Source of the DNA: Ignavibacteria bacterium
GTDB taxonomy: Bacteria; Bacteroidota; Ignavibacteria; Ignavibacteriales; Ignavibacteriaceae
Direction of reading: 5' to 3'
Assembly (NCBI GenBank): GCA_029863735.1
Contig: JAOTUT010000134.1
Location: forward strand, 1-5,427
Length of the DNA stretch: 5,427 bases
Positions 1 to 5,322 of the stretch are shown piece after piece. The notes under the pieces were generated by a model. The model was not told where the DNA came from, searched no databases, and worked only from the letters and a program-made list of their open reading frames with translations. Both the position numbers and the translations under genes were made by a program. Position 1 is the stretch's first letter; the number at the start of each line of letters is the position of its first letter.

Positions 1-445
1 CGGCAGTAACAATAATTTTATTAAATGGTGCGTACGCATCCCAGCCAAGTGTCCCGTCACCACATTTGCAATGGATTCTTATGCCAAGTTTTTCAAAACG
101 TTTTAAGACTTCATTATAAATATCAATATGTCGTTCAACACTATAAACTTTAGCTCCCATTTCAAAAAGTACTGCAGCCTGATAGCCTGAACCAGTTCCA
201 ATTTCCAGTACTTTATCACCTTTCATAACTCGCAAAGCTTCTGTCATTATTGCAATTGTGTATGGTTGCGAAATCGTCTGACCATAGCCAATTGGAAGAG
301 CGATATCCTTATACGCATTTGGTTTCATAACGGGAGGAACAAATTTCTCCCGCTCAACTTTACTTATGGCCTGCAGCAAGGATTCATCAGAAATACCTTT
401 TAACCGTAGATTTTCAACTAGTTCAAATCTTTGAAGTCTGTACAT
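1..445 (-). CDS. pcm: Protein-L-isoaspartate O-methyltransferase, N-terminal part (cut by window edge)
   Basis: This cytosolic repair enzyme transfers a methyl group from S-adenosylmethionine to the carboxyl of abnormal L-isoaspartyl residues, the first step in returning them to normal aspartate. Reading the minus strand from the ATG at 445-443 gives 148 residues with no stop before the edge; family members usually have about 210, so roughly 60 C-terminal residues are missing. Family hallmarks are in order: FVPP (35-38), the substrate-site motif GQTISQPYTIA (55-65), SAM motif I VLEIGTGSGYQAA (79-91), the acidic post-I strand VYSVER (100-105), GDG at 129-131 followed by GW, and IIVTA (144-148). 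An in-frame TAA lies 9 bp upstream of the ATG, so no earlier start is possible. There is no Shine-Dalgarno in front of it. The gene is divergent from the T9SS cargo gene at 779. Family assignment is secure. Confidence 0.96.
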   Translation of the reverse strand, partial: MYRLQRFELVENLRLKGISDESLLQAISKVEREKFVPPVMKPNAYKDIALPIGYGQTISQPYTIAIMTEALRVMKGDKVLEIGTGSGYQAAVLFEMGAKVYSVERHIDIYNEVLKRFEKLGIRIHCKCGDGTLGWDAYAPFNKIIVTA

Positions 446-580
446 ATTTTGTCGTTATAGTGTATTATTCAATAAAACTAAATTTAATGTATCAAAAAGT
501 AAAAAATAATATAAACATTCATTGAATTTTTTTTTGTGTTTATAGTTGATTTTTTATAGAAATTTCTTAATATAGCAGTA

Positions 581-597
581 GAATTTTGTGAAAATTC
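581..597. promoter_or_regulatory. Perfect inverted repeat, candidate operator
   Basis: GAATTTT and AAAATTC flank a 3-nt centre (GTG), giving a 17-bp perfect palindrome upstream of the candidate promoter for the gene at 779. The size and symmetry fit a dimeric regulator site, but AT-rich DNA produces such palindromes by chance and no regulator gene is nearby. It is not a terminator because no T-run follows. Confidence 0.25.
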
Positions 598-655
598 ATA
601 TCCAACAAGTGTGGCTAGCTATAATAGTTGAATTATTATTCATCTTAATTAGGGT

Positions 656-683
656 TTGTTAGTTTAAAATGCTTAAACATAAT
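656..683 (+). promoter_or_regulatory. Candidate sigma70-like promoter for the gene at 779
   Basis: TTGTTA (656-661) and CATAAT (678-683) are separated by 16 bp and match the sigma70 consensus boxes at 4 of 6 and 5 of 6 positions. This would give a leader of roughly 90 nt before the ATG at 779. Bacteroidota often use a different promoter consensus, and the usual sigma specificity of this lineage cannot be judged from the window, so this is only the best candidate seen. Confidence 0.22.
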
Positions 684-763
684 CTGCAAATAAGTTTTTC
701 TCTTTCCTATTTAAGAAATTTATTTAATTTCTCTTTCTTAATTAACTTCATTCATCACTTAAT

Positions 764-772
764 AAAGGAGGT
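764..772 (+). promoter_or_regulatory. Strong Shine-Dalgarno of the first cargo gene
   Basis: AAAGGAGGT matches the anti-Shine-Dalgarno extensively, with 7 nt between GGAGG and the ATG at 779. It fixes the start codon and contrasts with pcm and plsY here, which have no such site. Confidence 0.85.
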
Positions 773-778
773 TTCTTT

Positions 779-2725
779 ATGAAACAATTCTTTAGCGTAC
801 TTTTTTTGTTCGTATTCGTTTCTGGTCTATCTCTTGCCCAGGATTCTGCACAAGAGTTAGCCCCGAAATCCCAGGGTCCCGCTATCATAAATGGAAATGG
901 CGGAACACCTCTATGGGAAGCTCCCGGTGCAGTTTTATTCGATAATGGTCCATTAGTAAATGACCCGGGTGGTGGTTTTGGTGGTGCTGATAGAAGCTTT
1001 ATTGAATCAGCATTAGGACACACACTATATGGTTGGGGACATCAGGTACTAAATGATAATGCAATGGCTGATCAATTTACAATTCCTGCCGGTGAACAAT
1101 GGCAGATTGACGAATTGATGACATTTGCTTATCAAACAGGTGCTCCAACAACATCTACAATTACCGAAGTTAGAGCGCAAATTTGGGATGGTGACCCAAT
1201 GACGACCGGCACAGTTATTTGGGGAGATCATACGACTAATATTATGACCAACACAATCTGGAGTAATATTTATAGAACAACCGAAACAGACCCAATGGCT
1301 AGTAACAGAGCTATAATGGTGCAAACATCAACTATTGGAACAACTCTTTCAGAAGGTACTTATTGGGTCCATTGGCAGAGTAACGGAACTTTAACATCTG
1401 GTCCGTGGTGTCCACCAGTAACTGAACTTGGTGTTGCGGTTACAGGTGATGCATTGCAAAGTATTGCCGGAGTATTTCAACCTGCTTTAAACGGTACTCA
1501 ACCAAATGGTGCTCCATTTATTTTAATGGGAAGCGTTGTTGGCGGCGGCACTACATTTACAGATAACTTTGATTCATACGTAGCTGGGCAGCAGCTCGCT
1601 TGCCAAAATCCAACTGACTGGACAACCTGGCCACCAGCTCTTCCATGTGACCTCGTAGTAGATCCTTATATCTCCACAAATTACGCATATAGCGGTGCAA
1701 ACTCTTGTGTTATTGTTCAGAACAATGATTTAGTAAGATTGCACGGCTCGTTGACGACTGGTCAATGGTATATGAGTTTCTTATTCTATATTCCAACTGG
1801 TAATGCTGGTTATTTTAATCAAATGTCTGGTTTTGCTCCAAATCCGAACCAATGGGCTGTAGAATGCTACTTTGATGTTGGCGGTGGCGGTCGTTTACTT
1901 GCAGATGTTACAACAAACTTCACCTGGGTAGAAAATACCTGGAATCAGGTTGTTTTAATTGTAGATTTGGACTCGCCAGCAAGTCCTGCTGAGTTTTGGA
2001 TCGGCACAAATCCATCAAATCTAACAATGGTTGCAACATGGGATTGGACAAGAGGCGGAACAATTACAAACCGAATTGATGCTAATGATTTCTTTGGTGC
2101 AACAGCAACCGATGAAATGTATATGGACAATTACTATTTCGGTGATGCGATGCCTCCAATCATTCCTGTTGAGTTAACATCATTCACAGGTAACGTTAAT
2201 AATCTTGGTCAGGTTGTTCTTAATTGGCAAACTGCTACTGAACTTAATAACCAGGGTTTTGAAATTGAAAGAAGAATGGAATCTTCTGAATTCAGAACTA
2301 TTGGTTTTGTTGAGGGAGCTGGAACAGTAACCGAAACAAGAAACTATAGCTTTATTGACAAGACAGCTGATCAGGGAATAAATTACTACAGACTAAAACA
2401 AATGGACTTTAACGGAACATACGCTTATTCGGACGAAGTTGAAGTTGATGTAACCGCTCCATTAACATTTGACTTAGCACAGAATTATCCGAACCCATTC
2501 AACCCATCAACAAACATTAAGTTCAGCGTACCAGAATCTGGAAACGTTAAACTTTCTGTTTATAATTTAGTTGGTGAAGAAGTTGCAGTATTAGTAAATG
2601 GATTCAGCCAGGCTGGAACATTTGAAGTAACATTTGATGCTTCAAATCTTTCATCCGGTGTTTATCTATACAAACTGCAATCAGCAAATTCTGTTCAAAC
2701 AAAGAAGATGATGTTACTCAAGTAA
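779..2725 (+). CDS. Large secreted T9SS cargo protein with N-terminal beta domain, jelly-roll, FN3-like and C-terminal sorting domains
   Basis: This 648-residue exported protein has no enzymatic motif I recognise; its role is probably surface or extracellular binding. Residues 1-20 are a Sec signal peptide (MKQ, hydrophobic core, then GLSLA before QDSAQ). Residues about 45-253 form a W/G-rich beta domain with signatures MADQFTIPAGEQWQIDE, AQIWDGDP, EGTYWVHW and SGPWCPP, a module I recall from other secreted Bacteroidota proteins but cannot name. Residues 259-458 are a concanavalin-like jelly-roll (DNFDSY...CQNPTDWTTW...FYIPTG..GYFNQ...MDNYYF), with Cys275 and Cys290 possibly paired. Residues 461-558 are FN3-like (VELTSF, FEIERR, YYRLKQMDFNGTY). 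Residues 559-648 are a type A T9SS sorting domain (QNYPNPFNPST ... GVYLYKL) that is removed or modified during export in the known systems. It ends in tandem stops TAATAA and is followed by its own terminator. A shorter paralogue follows at 2987. Architecture is clear; function is unknown. Confidence 0.93.
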   Translation: MKQFFSVLFLFVFVSGLSLAQDSAQELAPKSQGPAIINGNGGTPLWEAPGAVLFDNGPLVNDPGGGFGGADRSFIESALGHTLYGWGHQVLNDNAMADQFTIPAGEQWQIDELMTFAYQTGAPTTSTITEVRAQIWDGDPMTTGTVIWGDHTTNIMTNTIWSNIYRTTETDPMASNRAIMVQTSTIGTTLSEGTYWVHWQSNGTLTSGPWCPPVTELGVAVTGDALQSIAGVFQPALNGTQPNGAPFILMGSVVGGGTTFTDNFDSYVAGQQLACQNPTDWTTWPPALPCDLVVDPYISTNYAYSGANSCVIVQNNDLVRLHGSLTTGQWYMSFLFYIPTGNAGYFNQMSGFAPNPNQWAVECYFDVGGGGRLLADVTTNFTWVENTWNQVVLIVDLDSPASPAEFWIGTNPSNLTMVATWDWTRGGTITNRIDANDFFGATATDEMYMDNYYFGDAMPPIIPVELTSFTGNVNNLGQVVLNWQTATELNNQGFEIERRMESSEFRTIGFVEGAGTVTETRNYSFIDKTADQGINYYRLKQMDFNGTYAYSDEVEVDVTAPLTFDLAQNYPNPFNPSTNIKFSVPESGNVKLSVYNLVGEEVAVLVNGFSQAGTFEVTFDASNLSSGVYLYKLQSANSVQTKKMMLLK

Positions 2726-2774
2726 TAAGCTTTGGTCATCGCTATTCTTAATAAAGTCCGGCAATTGCCGGACT
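2159..2774 (+). repeat. Duplicated 3' unit, copy 1 (FN3-like domain, sorting tail, stop and terminator core)
   Basis: From codon 461 of this gene to the terminator core, this segment lines up without indels with 3647-4262, always 1488 bp apart. By my hand count 135 of the 188 encoded residues are identical, with the sorting tail more conserved than the FN3-like part. Exact nucleotide matches include 36 bp at 2657-2692 and 19 bp across the stop at 2708-2726. The 29 bp between stop and terminator core have diverged but kept their length. Confidence 0.8.
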
Positions 2775-2785
2775 TTATTATTTTT
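2749..2785 (+). terminator. Rho-independent terminator of the first cargo gene
   Basis: Positions 2749-2780 form a perfect 32-nt palindrome centred between 2764 and 2765. As a hairpin it gives a long stem with the GC-rich core GTCCGGC/GCCGGAC and an AATT loop, followed by TATTTTTA. It starts 23 nt after the stop at 2725 and separates this transcript from the next gene. There is no matching T-run on the minus strand, so it probably works rightward only. Confidence 0.92.
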
Positions 2786-2977
2786 ATACAATCTCAACAA
2801 TAAATTTTCTAATAACTATTTCTTTTAATTATGAAATTTATTATTATAAGGGTAGCGTTCAGAACAAAGTTTAATAGGTCGGTATAAAATCAATAGTAAA
2901 TTCGAAATAATTTTACAAGAAAATCAATTTAATCTCAATTGGTTCTATTAAATCATAAATTATTAAAAACAAACATT
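2786..2977. other. Intergenic region upstream of the second cargo gene
   Basis: This AT-rich stretch lies between the first terminator and the Shine-Dalgarno of the gene at 2987. Because a strong terminator precedes it, it should contain an independent promoter. The best -10-like sequence is TATAAA at 2883-2888, but the upstream partner (TTCAGA at 2858-2863, 19-bp spacing) is poor. Nothing else recognisable is present. Confidence 0.35.
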
Positions 2978-2983
2978 GGAGGT
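2978..2983 (+). promoter_or_regulatory. Shine-Dalgarno that decides the start at 2987
   Basis: GGAGGT sits only 3 nt before ATG 2987-2989 (4 nt after GGAGG), closer than usual. It favours this ATG over the in-frame ATG at 2939, which has no such site and would put 16 polar residues in front of an evident signal peptide. Confidence 0.8.
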
Positions 2984-2986
2984 ACA

Positions 2987-4213
2987 ATGAAACAATTTTT
3001 GCTTACAATATCTCTGGTTATTTTTCTTTCGGCTCTCATATTACCACAGGCAGTGGTATTTTCGGATGATTTTGAATCATACATTGCTGGTCAGCAAGTC
3101 GCTTGCCAGAATCCTATAGACTGGACAACATGGACACTTGCACCTTGTGGTCCTGAAGATGCAGTGGTATCCACAAACTTTGCCTTCAGTGGAACAAAAT
3201 CTTTTGTTATAGTTCCACTTAATGACTTTGTAAAACCGCTAAATGATTTAACTTCGGGCAAATGGGAAATGAGATTCCAAATGTACATCCCAACCGGTAA
3301 AGGAGGTTACTTCAATACACTGGCAGATTTTGCCGGAGGTGCTTCAGTCTGGGCTTCGCAATCATATTTCGATGTAGGGGGTACCGGAAGGCTTGATGCT
3401 GGTGGTGCAAGCGCTGCAACATTCACTTATCCGAATGATACGTGGTTTCAAGTCTCAACTATTGCCGATTTAAACAGTGATTTAGCTGAATTGTGGATAA
3501 ATGGTGTTCAGGTTTATACCTGGCAATATACACTCGGACCTTTTGGAGCGGGATGTCCTCTTAAATTAGACGGAAATGATTTTTATGGTCCGCTCCAAAC
3601 TACAGCTGACGAAGCTTATTTTGATGATTATGAGCTGATTGATATGATAATTCCTGTTGAATTGACTTCATTTACAGCTAATGTTACAAACGACGGAAAT
3701 GTTGTTCTTAACTGGTCCACTGCAACTGAAACAAACAATCATATGTTTGAAATTGAAAGAAGAGATGAGAACGGTGTTTATTTTACAATTGGTTTTGTAA
3801 ATGGTGCCGGAACAACTACCGAACCACAGAACTATAATTACACAGACCAGACGGTAGAAAATGGAGTTTATTTTTACAGACTTAAACAAATTGACTTCAA
3901 TGGAACATATGAATACTTCGGCGAAATTGAAGTTAACGTAAGCGGTCCATTAACATTCAATTTAGAACAAAATTATCCGAATCCATTTAACCCGTCAACT
4001 AACATTAAGTATAGCGTTCCGGAAACTGGTAATATCAGACTTTCAGTTTTCAACACTGTTGGTGAAGAAGTTGCAGTTTTAGTAGATGGTTTGAGTCAGT
4101 CAGGAATCTTTGAAGTTTCATTTAATGCTTCAAATTTACCAAGTGGTGTTTATCTATACAAACTGCAATCAGCAAATTCTATTCAGACAATGAAAATGAT
4201 GTTACTCAAGTAA
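2987..4213 (+). CDS. Secreted T9SS cargo protein with jelly-roll, FN3-like and C-terminal sorting domains (short paralogue)
   Basis: This 408-residue exported protein is a paralogue of the upstream gene without its N-terminal domain. I chose the start at 2987: it follows GGAGGT and opens with MKQF plus a hydrophobic core, as in the first protein. A reading frame from 2939 is possible but would bury the signal peptide. Signal cleavage is likely near residues 20-22, so the mature protein begins almost directly with the jelly-roll (about 24-219: DDFESYIAGQQ, CQNPIDWTTW, YIPTGKGGYFN, GNDFYG, AYFDDYEL; Cys40 and Cys54 match Cys275 and Cys290 of the first protein). Residues 221-318 are FN3-like and 319-408 are the T9SS type A sorting domain (QNYPNPFNPST, GVYLYKL). 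No catalytic motif is seen. It is probably cell-surface or secreted; its ligand or partner is unknown. It has its own terminator and is probably a separate transcript from the first gene. Confidence 0.92.
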   Translation: MKQFLLTISLVIFLSALILPQAVVFSDDFESYIAGQQVACQNPIDWTTWTLAPCGPEDAVVSTNFAFSGTKSFVIVPLNDFVKPLNDLTSGKWEMRFQMYIPTGKGGYFNTLADFAGGASVWASQSYFDVGGTGRLDAGGASAATFTYPNDTWFQVSTIADLNSDLAELWINGVQVYTWQYTLGPFGAGCPLKLDGNDFYGPLQTTADEAYFDDYELIDMIIPVELTSFTANVTNDGNVVLNWSTATETNNHMFEIERRDENGVYFTIGFVNGAGTTTEPQNYNYTDQTVENGVYFYRLKQIDFNGTYEYFGEIEVNVSGPLTFNLEQNYPNPFNPSTNIKYSVPETGNIRLSVFNTVGEEVAVLVDGLSQSGIFEVSFNASNLPSGVYLYKLQSANSIQTMKMMLLK

Positions 4214-4262
4214 TTTCTTAATTCATCTGATTTGTTTTTGAGAGTCCGGCAACTGCCGGACT
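3647..4262 (+). repeat. Duplicated 3' unit, copy 2
   Basis: This is the counterpart of 2159-2774 at a constant 1488-bp offset. The exact matches are 36 bp at 4145-4180 and 19 bp at 4196-4214. The terminator core differs from copy 1 by one base in the loop. Confidence 0.8.
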
Positions 4263-4270
4263 CTTTTTTT
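4241..4270 (+). terminator. Rho-independent terminator of the second cargo gene
   Basis: Stem AGAGTCCGGC (4241-4250), loop AACT and stem GCCGGACTCT (4255-4264) run into a T-run ending at 4270. It lies 27 nt after the stop at 4213. The 20-bp core is the same as in the terminator at 2749 except for one loop base. Confidence 0.93.
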
Positions 4271-4326
4271 GAGTTAAATAATTATTTGATTCGAAGGAAT
4301 ACCAATATTATATTTGTTCCCCGAAT

Positions 4327-4355
4327 TTGAGTTCTTAAATTGTTTTTTTTAAGTT
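4327..4355 (+). promoter_or_regulatory. Candidate promoter for tRNA-Gly
   Basis: TTGAGT (4327-4332) and TAAGTT (4350-4355) are 17 bp apart and would start transcription about 2 nt before the mature tRNA 5' end. The -10 match is poor (3 of 6). A promoter is expected here because a terminator ends at 4270, but the exact boxes are uncertain. Confidence 0.2.
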
Positions 4356-4363
4356 GATTTAAT

Positions 4364-4436
<73 letters not shown>

Positions 4437-4439
4437 CTA

Positions 4440-4467
4440 AATCCCGATTAAGTCGGGATTCTTTTTT
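4440..4467 (+). terminator. Terminator-like hairpin between the two tRNAs
   Basis: AATCCCGA (4440-4447), loop TTAAG and TCGGGATT (4453-4460) form an 8-bp stem followed by CTTTTTT. The T-run ends exactly where the tRNA-Cys acceptor stem begins at 4468. It has the form of an intrinsic terminator for tRNA-Gly, though it could also be a partial-readthrough or processing element. Confidence 0.75.
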
Positions 4468-4541
4468 GGCGGCGTTGCCAAGTGGTCCAAGGCGAAGGTC
4501 TGCAAAACCTTTATTCGTCGGTTCGAATCCGACCGCCGCCT
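4468..4541 (+). tRNA. tRNA-Cys, anticodon GCA
   Basis: The 74-nt cloverleaf is complete. The acceptor is GGCGGCG/CGCCGCC, the D stem GCC/GGC, and the anticodon stem AAGGT/ACCTT with loop CTGCAAA, giving anticodon GCA (cysteine). The variable loop is TATTC and the T stem GTCGG/CCGAC has loop TTCGAAT. The discriminator is T, the identity base of tRNA-Cys. CCA is not encoded. It starts directly after the T-run of the preceding hairpin, leaving no room for a promoter of its own in the spacer outside that hairpin. Confidence 0.97.
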
Positions 4542-4570
4542 CAAACAACTTAATAAATTATCTACAAAAA

Positions 4571-4605
4571 TCTGCAATCCGCCATTTGGCGGACGAATCC
4601 GACCG
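4571..4605 (+). repeat. Degenerate fragment resembling the 3' half of tRNA-Cys, containing a small hairpin
   Basis: TCTGCAA (4571-4577) and CGAATCCGACCG (4594-4605) repeat exactly two blocks of tRNA-Cys at 4499-4505 and 4524-4535, in the same order and with nearly the same gap (16 against 18 nt). The 16 nt in between do not match the tRNA and instead form a hairpin (TCCGCCA/TGGCGGA at 4578-4593). It cannot fold as a tRNA and lacks an acceptor stem. It may be a partial tRNA duplication or the scar of a tRNA-targeting element. The rest of the 148-bp gap up to plsY shows nothing else recognisable. Confidence 0.45.
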
Positions 4606-4689
4606 TAACTACTACTTTCAATCTTTCATCTAATCTAAAAATTCTTCCATAAAAATCATTAAATTTCTCCAGTCAATCACTTAATATTT

Positions 4690-5322
4690 ATGGAATACCT
4701 TTTAAGCTCAATAATTGGTTATTTACTTGGCTCCTTTCCTTCTGCTTATATTTTTATGAAAAAAGCGAAAGGAATTGATATTACTAAGGAAGGTTCGGGT
4801 AATGTTGGAGCTATGAATTCTTTTGAAATTAGCAAATCGAAAGTAATCGGCTACTCGGTTTTCCTTGTTGATTTTCTAAAAGGAGCAGCAAGTGTGCTTA
4901 TCCCTGCATTTCTCTTCCCTGATCAATTCATTTACCCGGCGATATCATTATTGTTTGCAGTTTTCAGCCATTGCTACAATCCGTGGTTAAATTTCAAAGG
5001 AGGACGTGGACTATCTACTGCCGCTGGTGGAGCTGCTTTTTTATTCCCTTTTCTTTTAGGAGTATGGGCTGTTCTTTGGGTAATATTTTATATGATGAGA
5101 AAGGGTATCATATTTGCTAATATTAGCTCAACAATTTTTGCTGTGTTAGTGCTGTTTGGAACTTCAAAGATTGCTGTGAAGTATGCTTATCCTCAACCTG
5201 AAAGTATTTCTGCTTTAATGCTAATAAGCACAGCAGTGTTAATTATTATATTTATTAGACATATTGAACCGTTAAGAGAATTTATTTCAGAACAAAAAAA
5301 TAATTGGAAGATTAAAAAATGA
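4690..5322 (+). CDS. plsY: PlsY-like acyl-phosphate:glycerol-3-phosphate acyltransferase, divergent
   Basis: PlsY is an inner-membrane enzyme that moves the acyl group of acyl phosphate (made by PlsX) to glycerol 3-phosphate, giving lysophosphatidate, the first step of phospholipid synthesis. This protein has 210 residues, typical for the family, and several hydrophobic helices (about 2-23, 52-76, 79-95, 112-136, 140-158, 172-190). The N-terminal LLGSFPSAY, motif 1 GSGNVGAMN (35-43), DFLKG (61-65) and the glycerol-3-phosphate loop H94...FKGGRG (102-107) support the family. Departures are GAMNSFE where GATNxxR is usual, so motif-1 Arg is replaced by Glu46, and a C-terminal motif 3 that keeps RH (190-191) but not the usual NIxRLxxGxE. 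There is no Shine-Dalgarno before the ATG. It overlaps the next gene by 4 bp. It could be a PlsY paralogue with altered activity. Confidence 0.88.
   Translation: MEYLLSSIIGYLLGSFPSAYIFMKKAKGIDITKEGSGNVGAMNSFEISKSKVIGYSVFLVDFLKGAASVLIPAFLFPDQFIYPAISLLFAVFSHCYNPWLNFKGGRGLSTAAGGAAFLFPFLLGVWAVLWVIFYMMRKGIIFANISSTIFAVLVLFGTSKIAVKYAYPQPESISALMLISTAVLIIIFIRHIEPLREFISEQKNNWKIKK

Larger units (their letters stand above)
446..778. other. Divergent intergenic region between pcm and the first cargo gene
   Basis: These 333 bp are very AT-rich, and I see no convincing coding frame or RNA gene in them. They must hold the promoters for pcm (leftward) and for the secreted-protein gene (rightward). Recognisable items are a run of nine or more T at about 527-535, a perfect 7-bp inverted repeat at 581-597, a sigma70-like pair at 656-683, and a weak AT-only hairpin at 714-732 (AGAAATT, 5-nt loop, AATTTCT) in the presumed leader of the rightward gene. 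I could not pick a pcm promoter with any confidence. Confidence 0.7.

Noticed and set aside
711..741. TTAAGAAA/TTTCTTAA and GAAATT/AATTTC hairpins as a riboswitch in the leader of the first cargo gene
   Set aside because: The stems are short, made almost only of A-T pairs, and mutually overlapping. No conserved riboswitch core is visible.
748..1023. 91-residue minus-strand reading frame
   Set aside because: It is antisense to the start of the first cargo gene, covers its Shine-Dalgarno, and has no recognisable features.
1049..1324. 91-residue minus-strand reading frame
   Set aside because: It is a shadow inside the well-supported first cargo gene, with no domain and no start signal.
1945..2130. 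61-residue minus-strand reading frame
   Set aside because: It is a shadow of the jelly-roll coding region.
2939..2986. Upstream in-frame ATG giving a 424-residue version of the second cargo protein
   Set aside because: It has no Shine-Dalgarno, adds 16 polar residues before the signal peptide, and the Shine-Dalgarno at 2978 points to the ATG at 2987.
3091..3288. 65-residue minus-strand reading frame
   Set aside because: It is a shadow of the second cargo gene.
3668..3889. 73-residue minus-strand reading frame
   Set aside because: It is a shadow of the FN3-like domain of the second cargo gene.
2755..4262. The two similar palindromes flanking the second cargo gene as inverted repeats of a mobile element
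   Set aside because: Each hairpin is followed by T-rich sequence and sits at the same distance behind a stop codon. There is no transposase or target duplication, so they are terminators.
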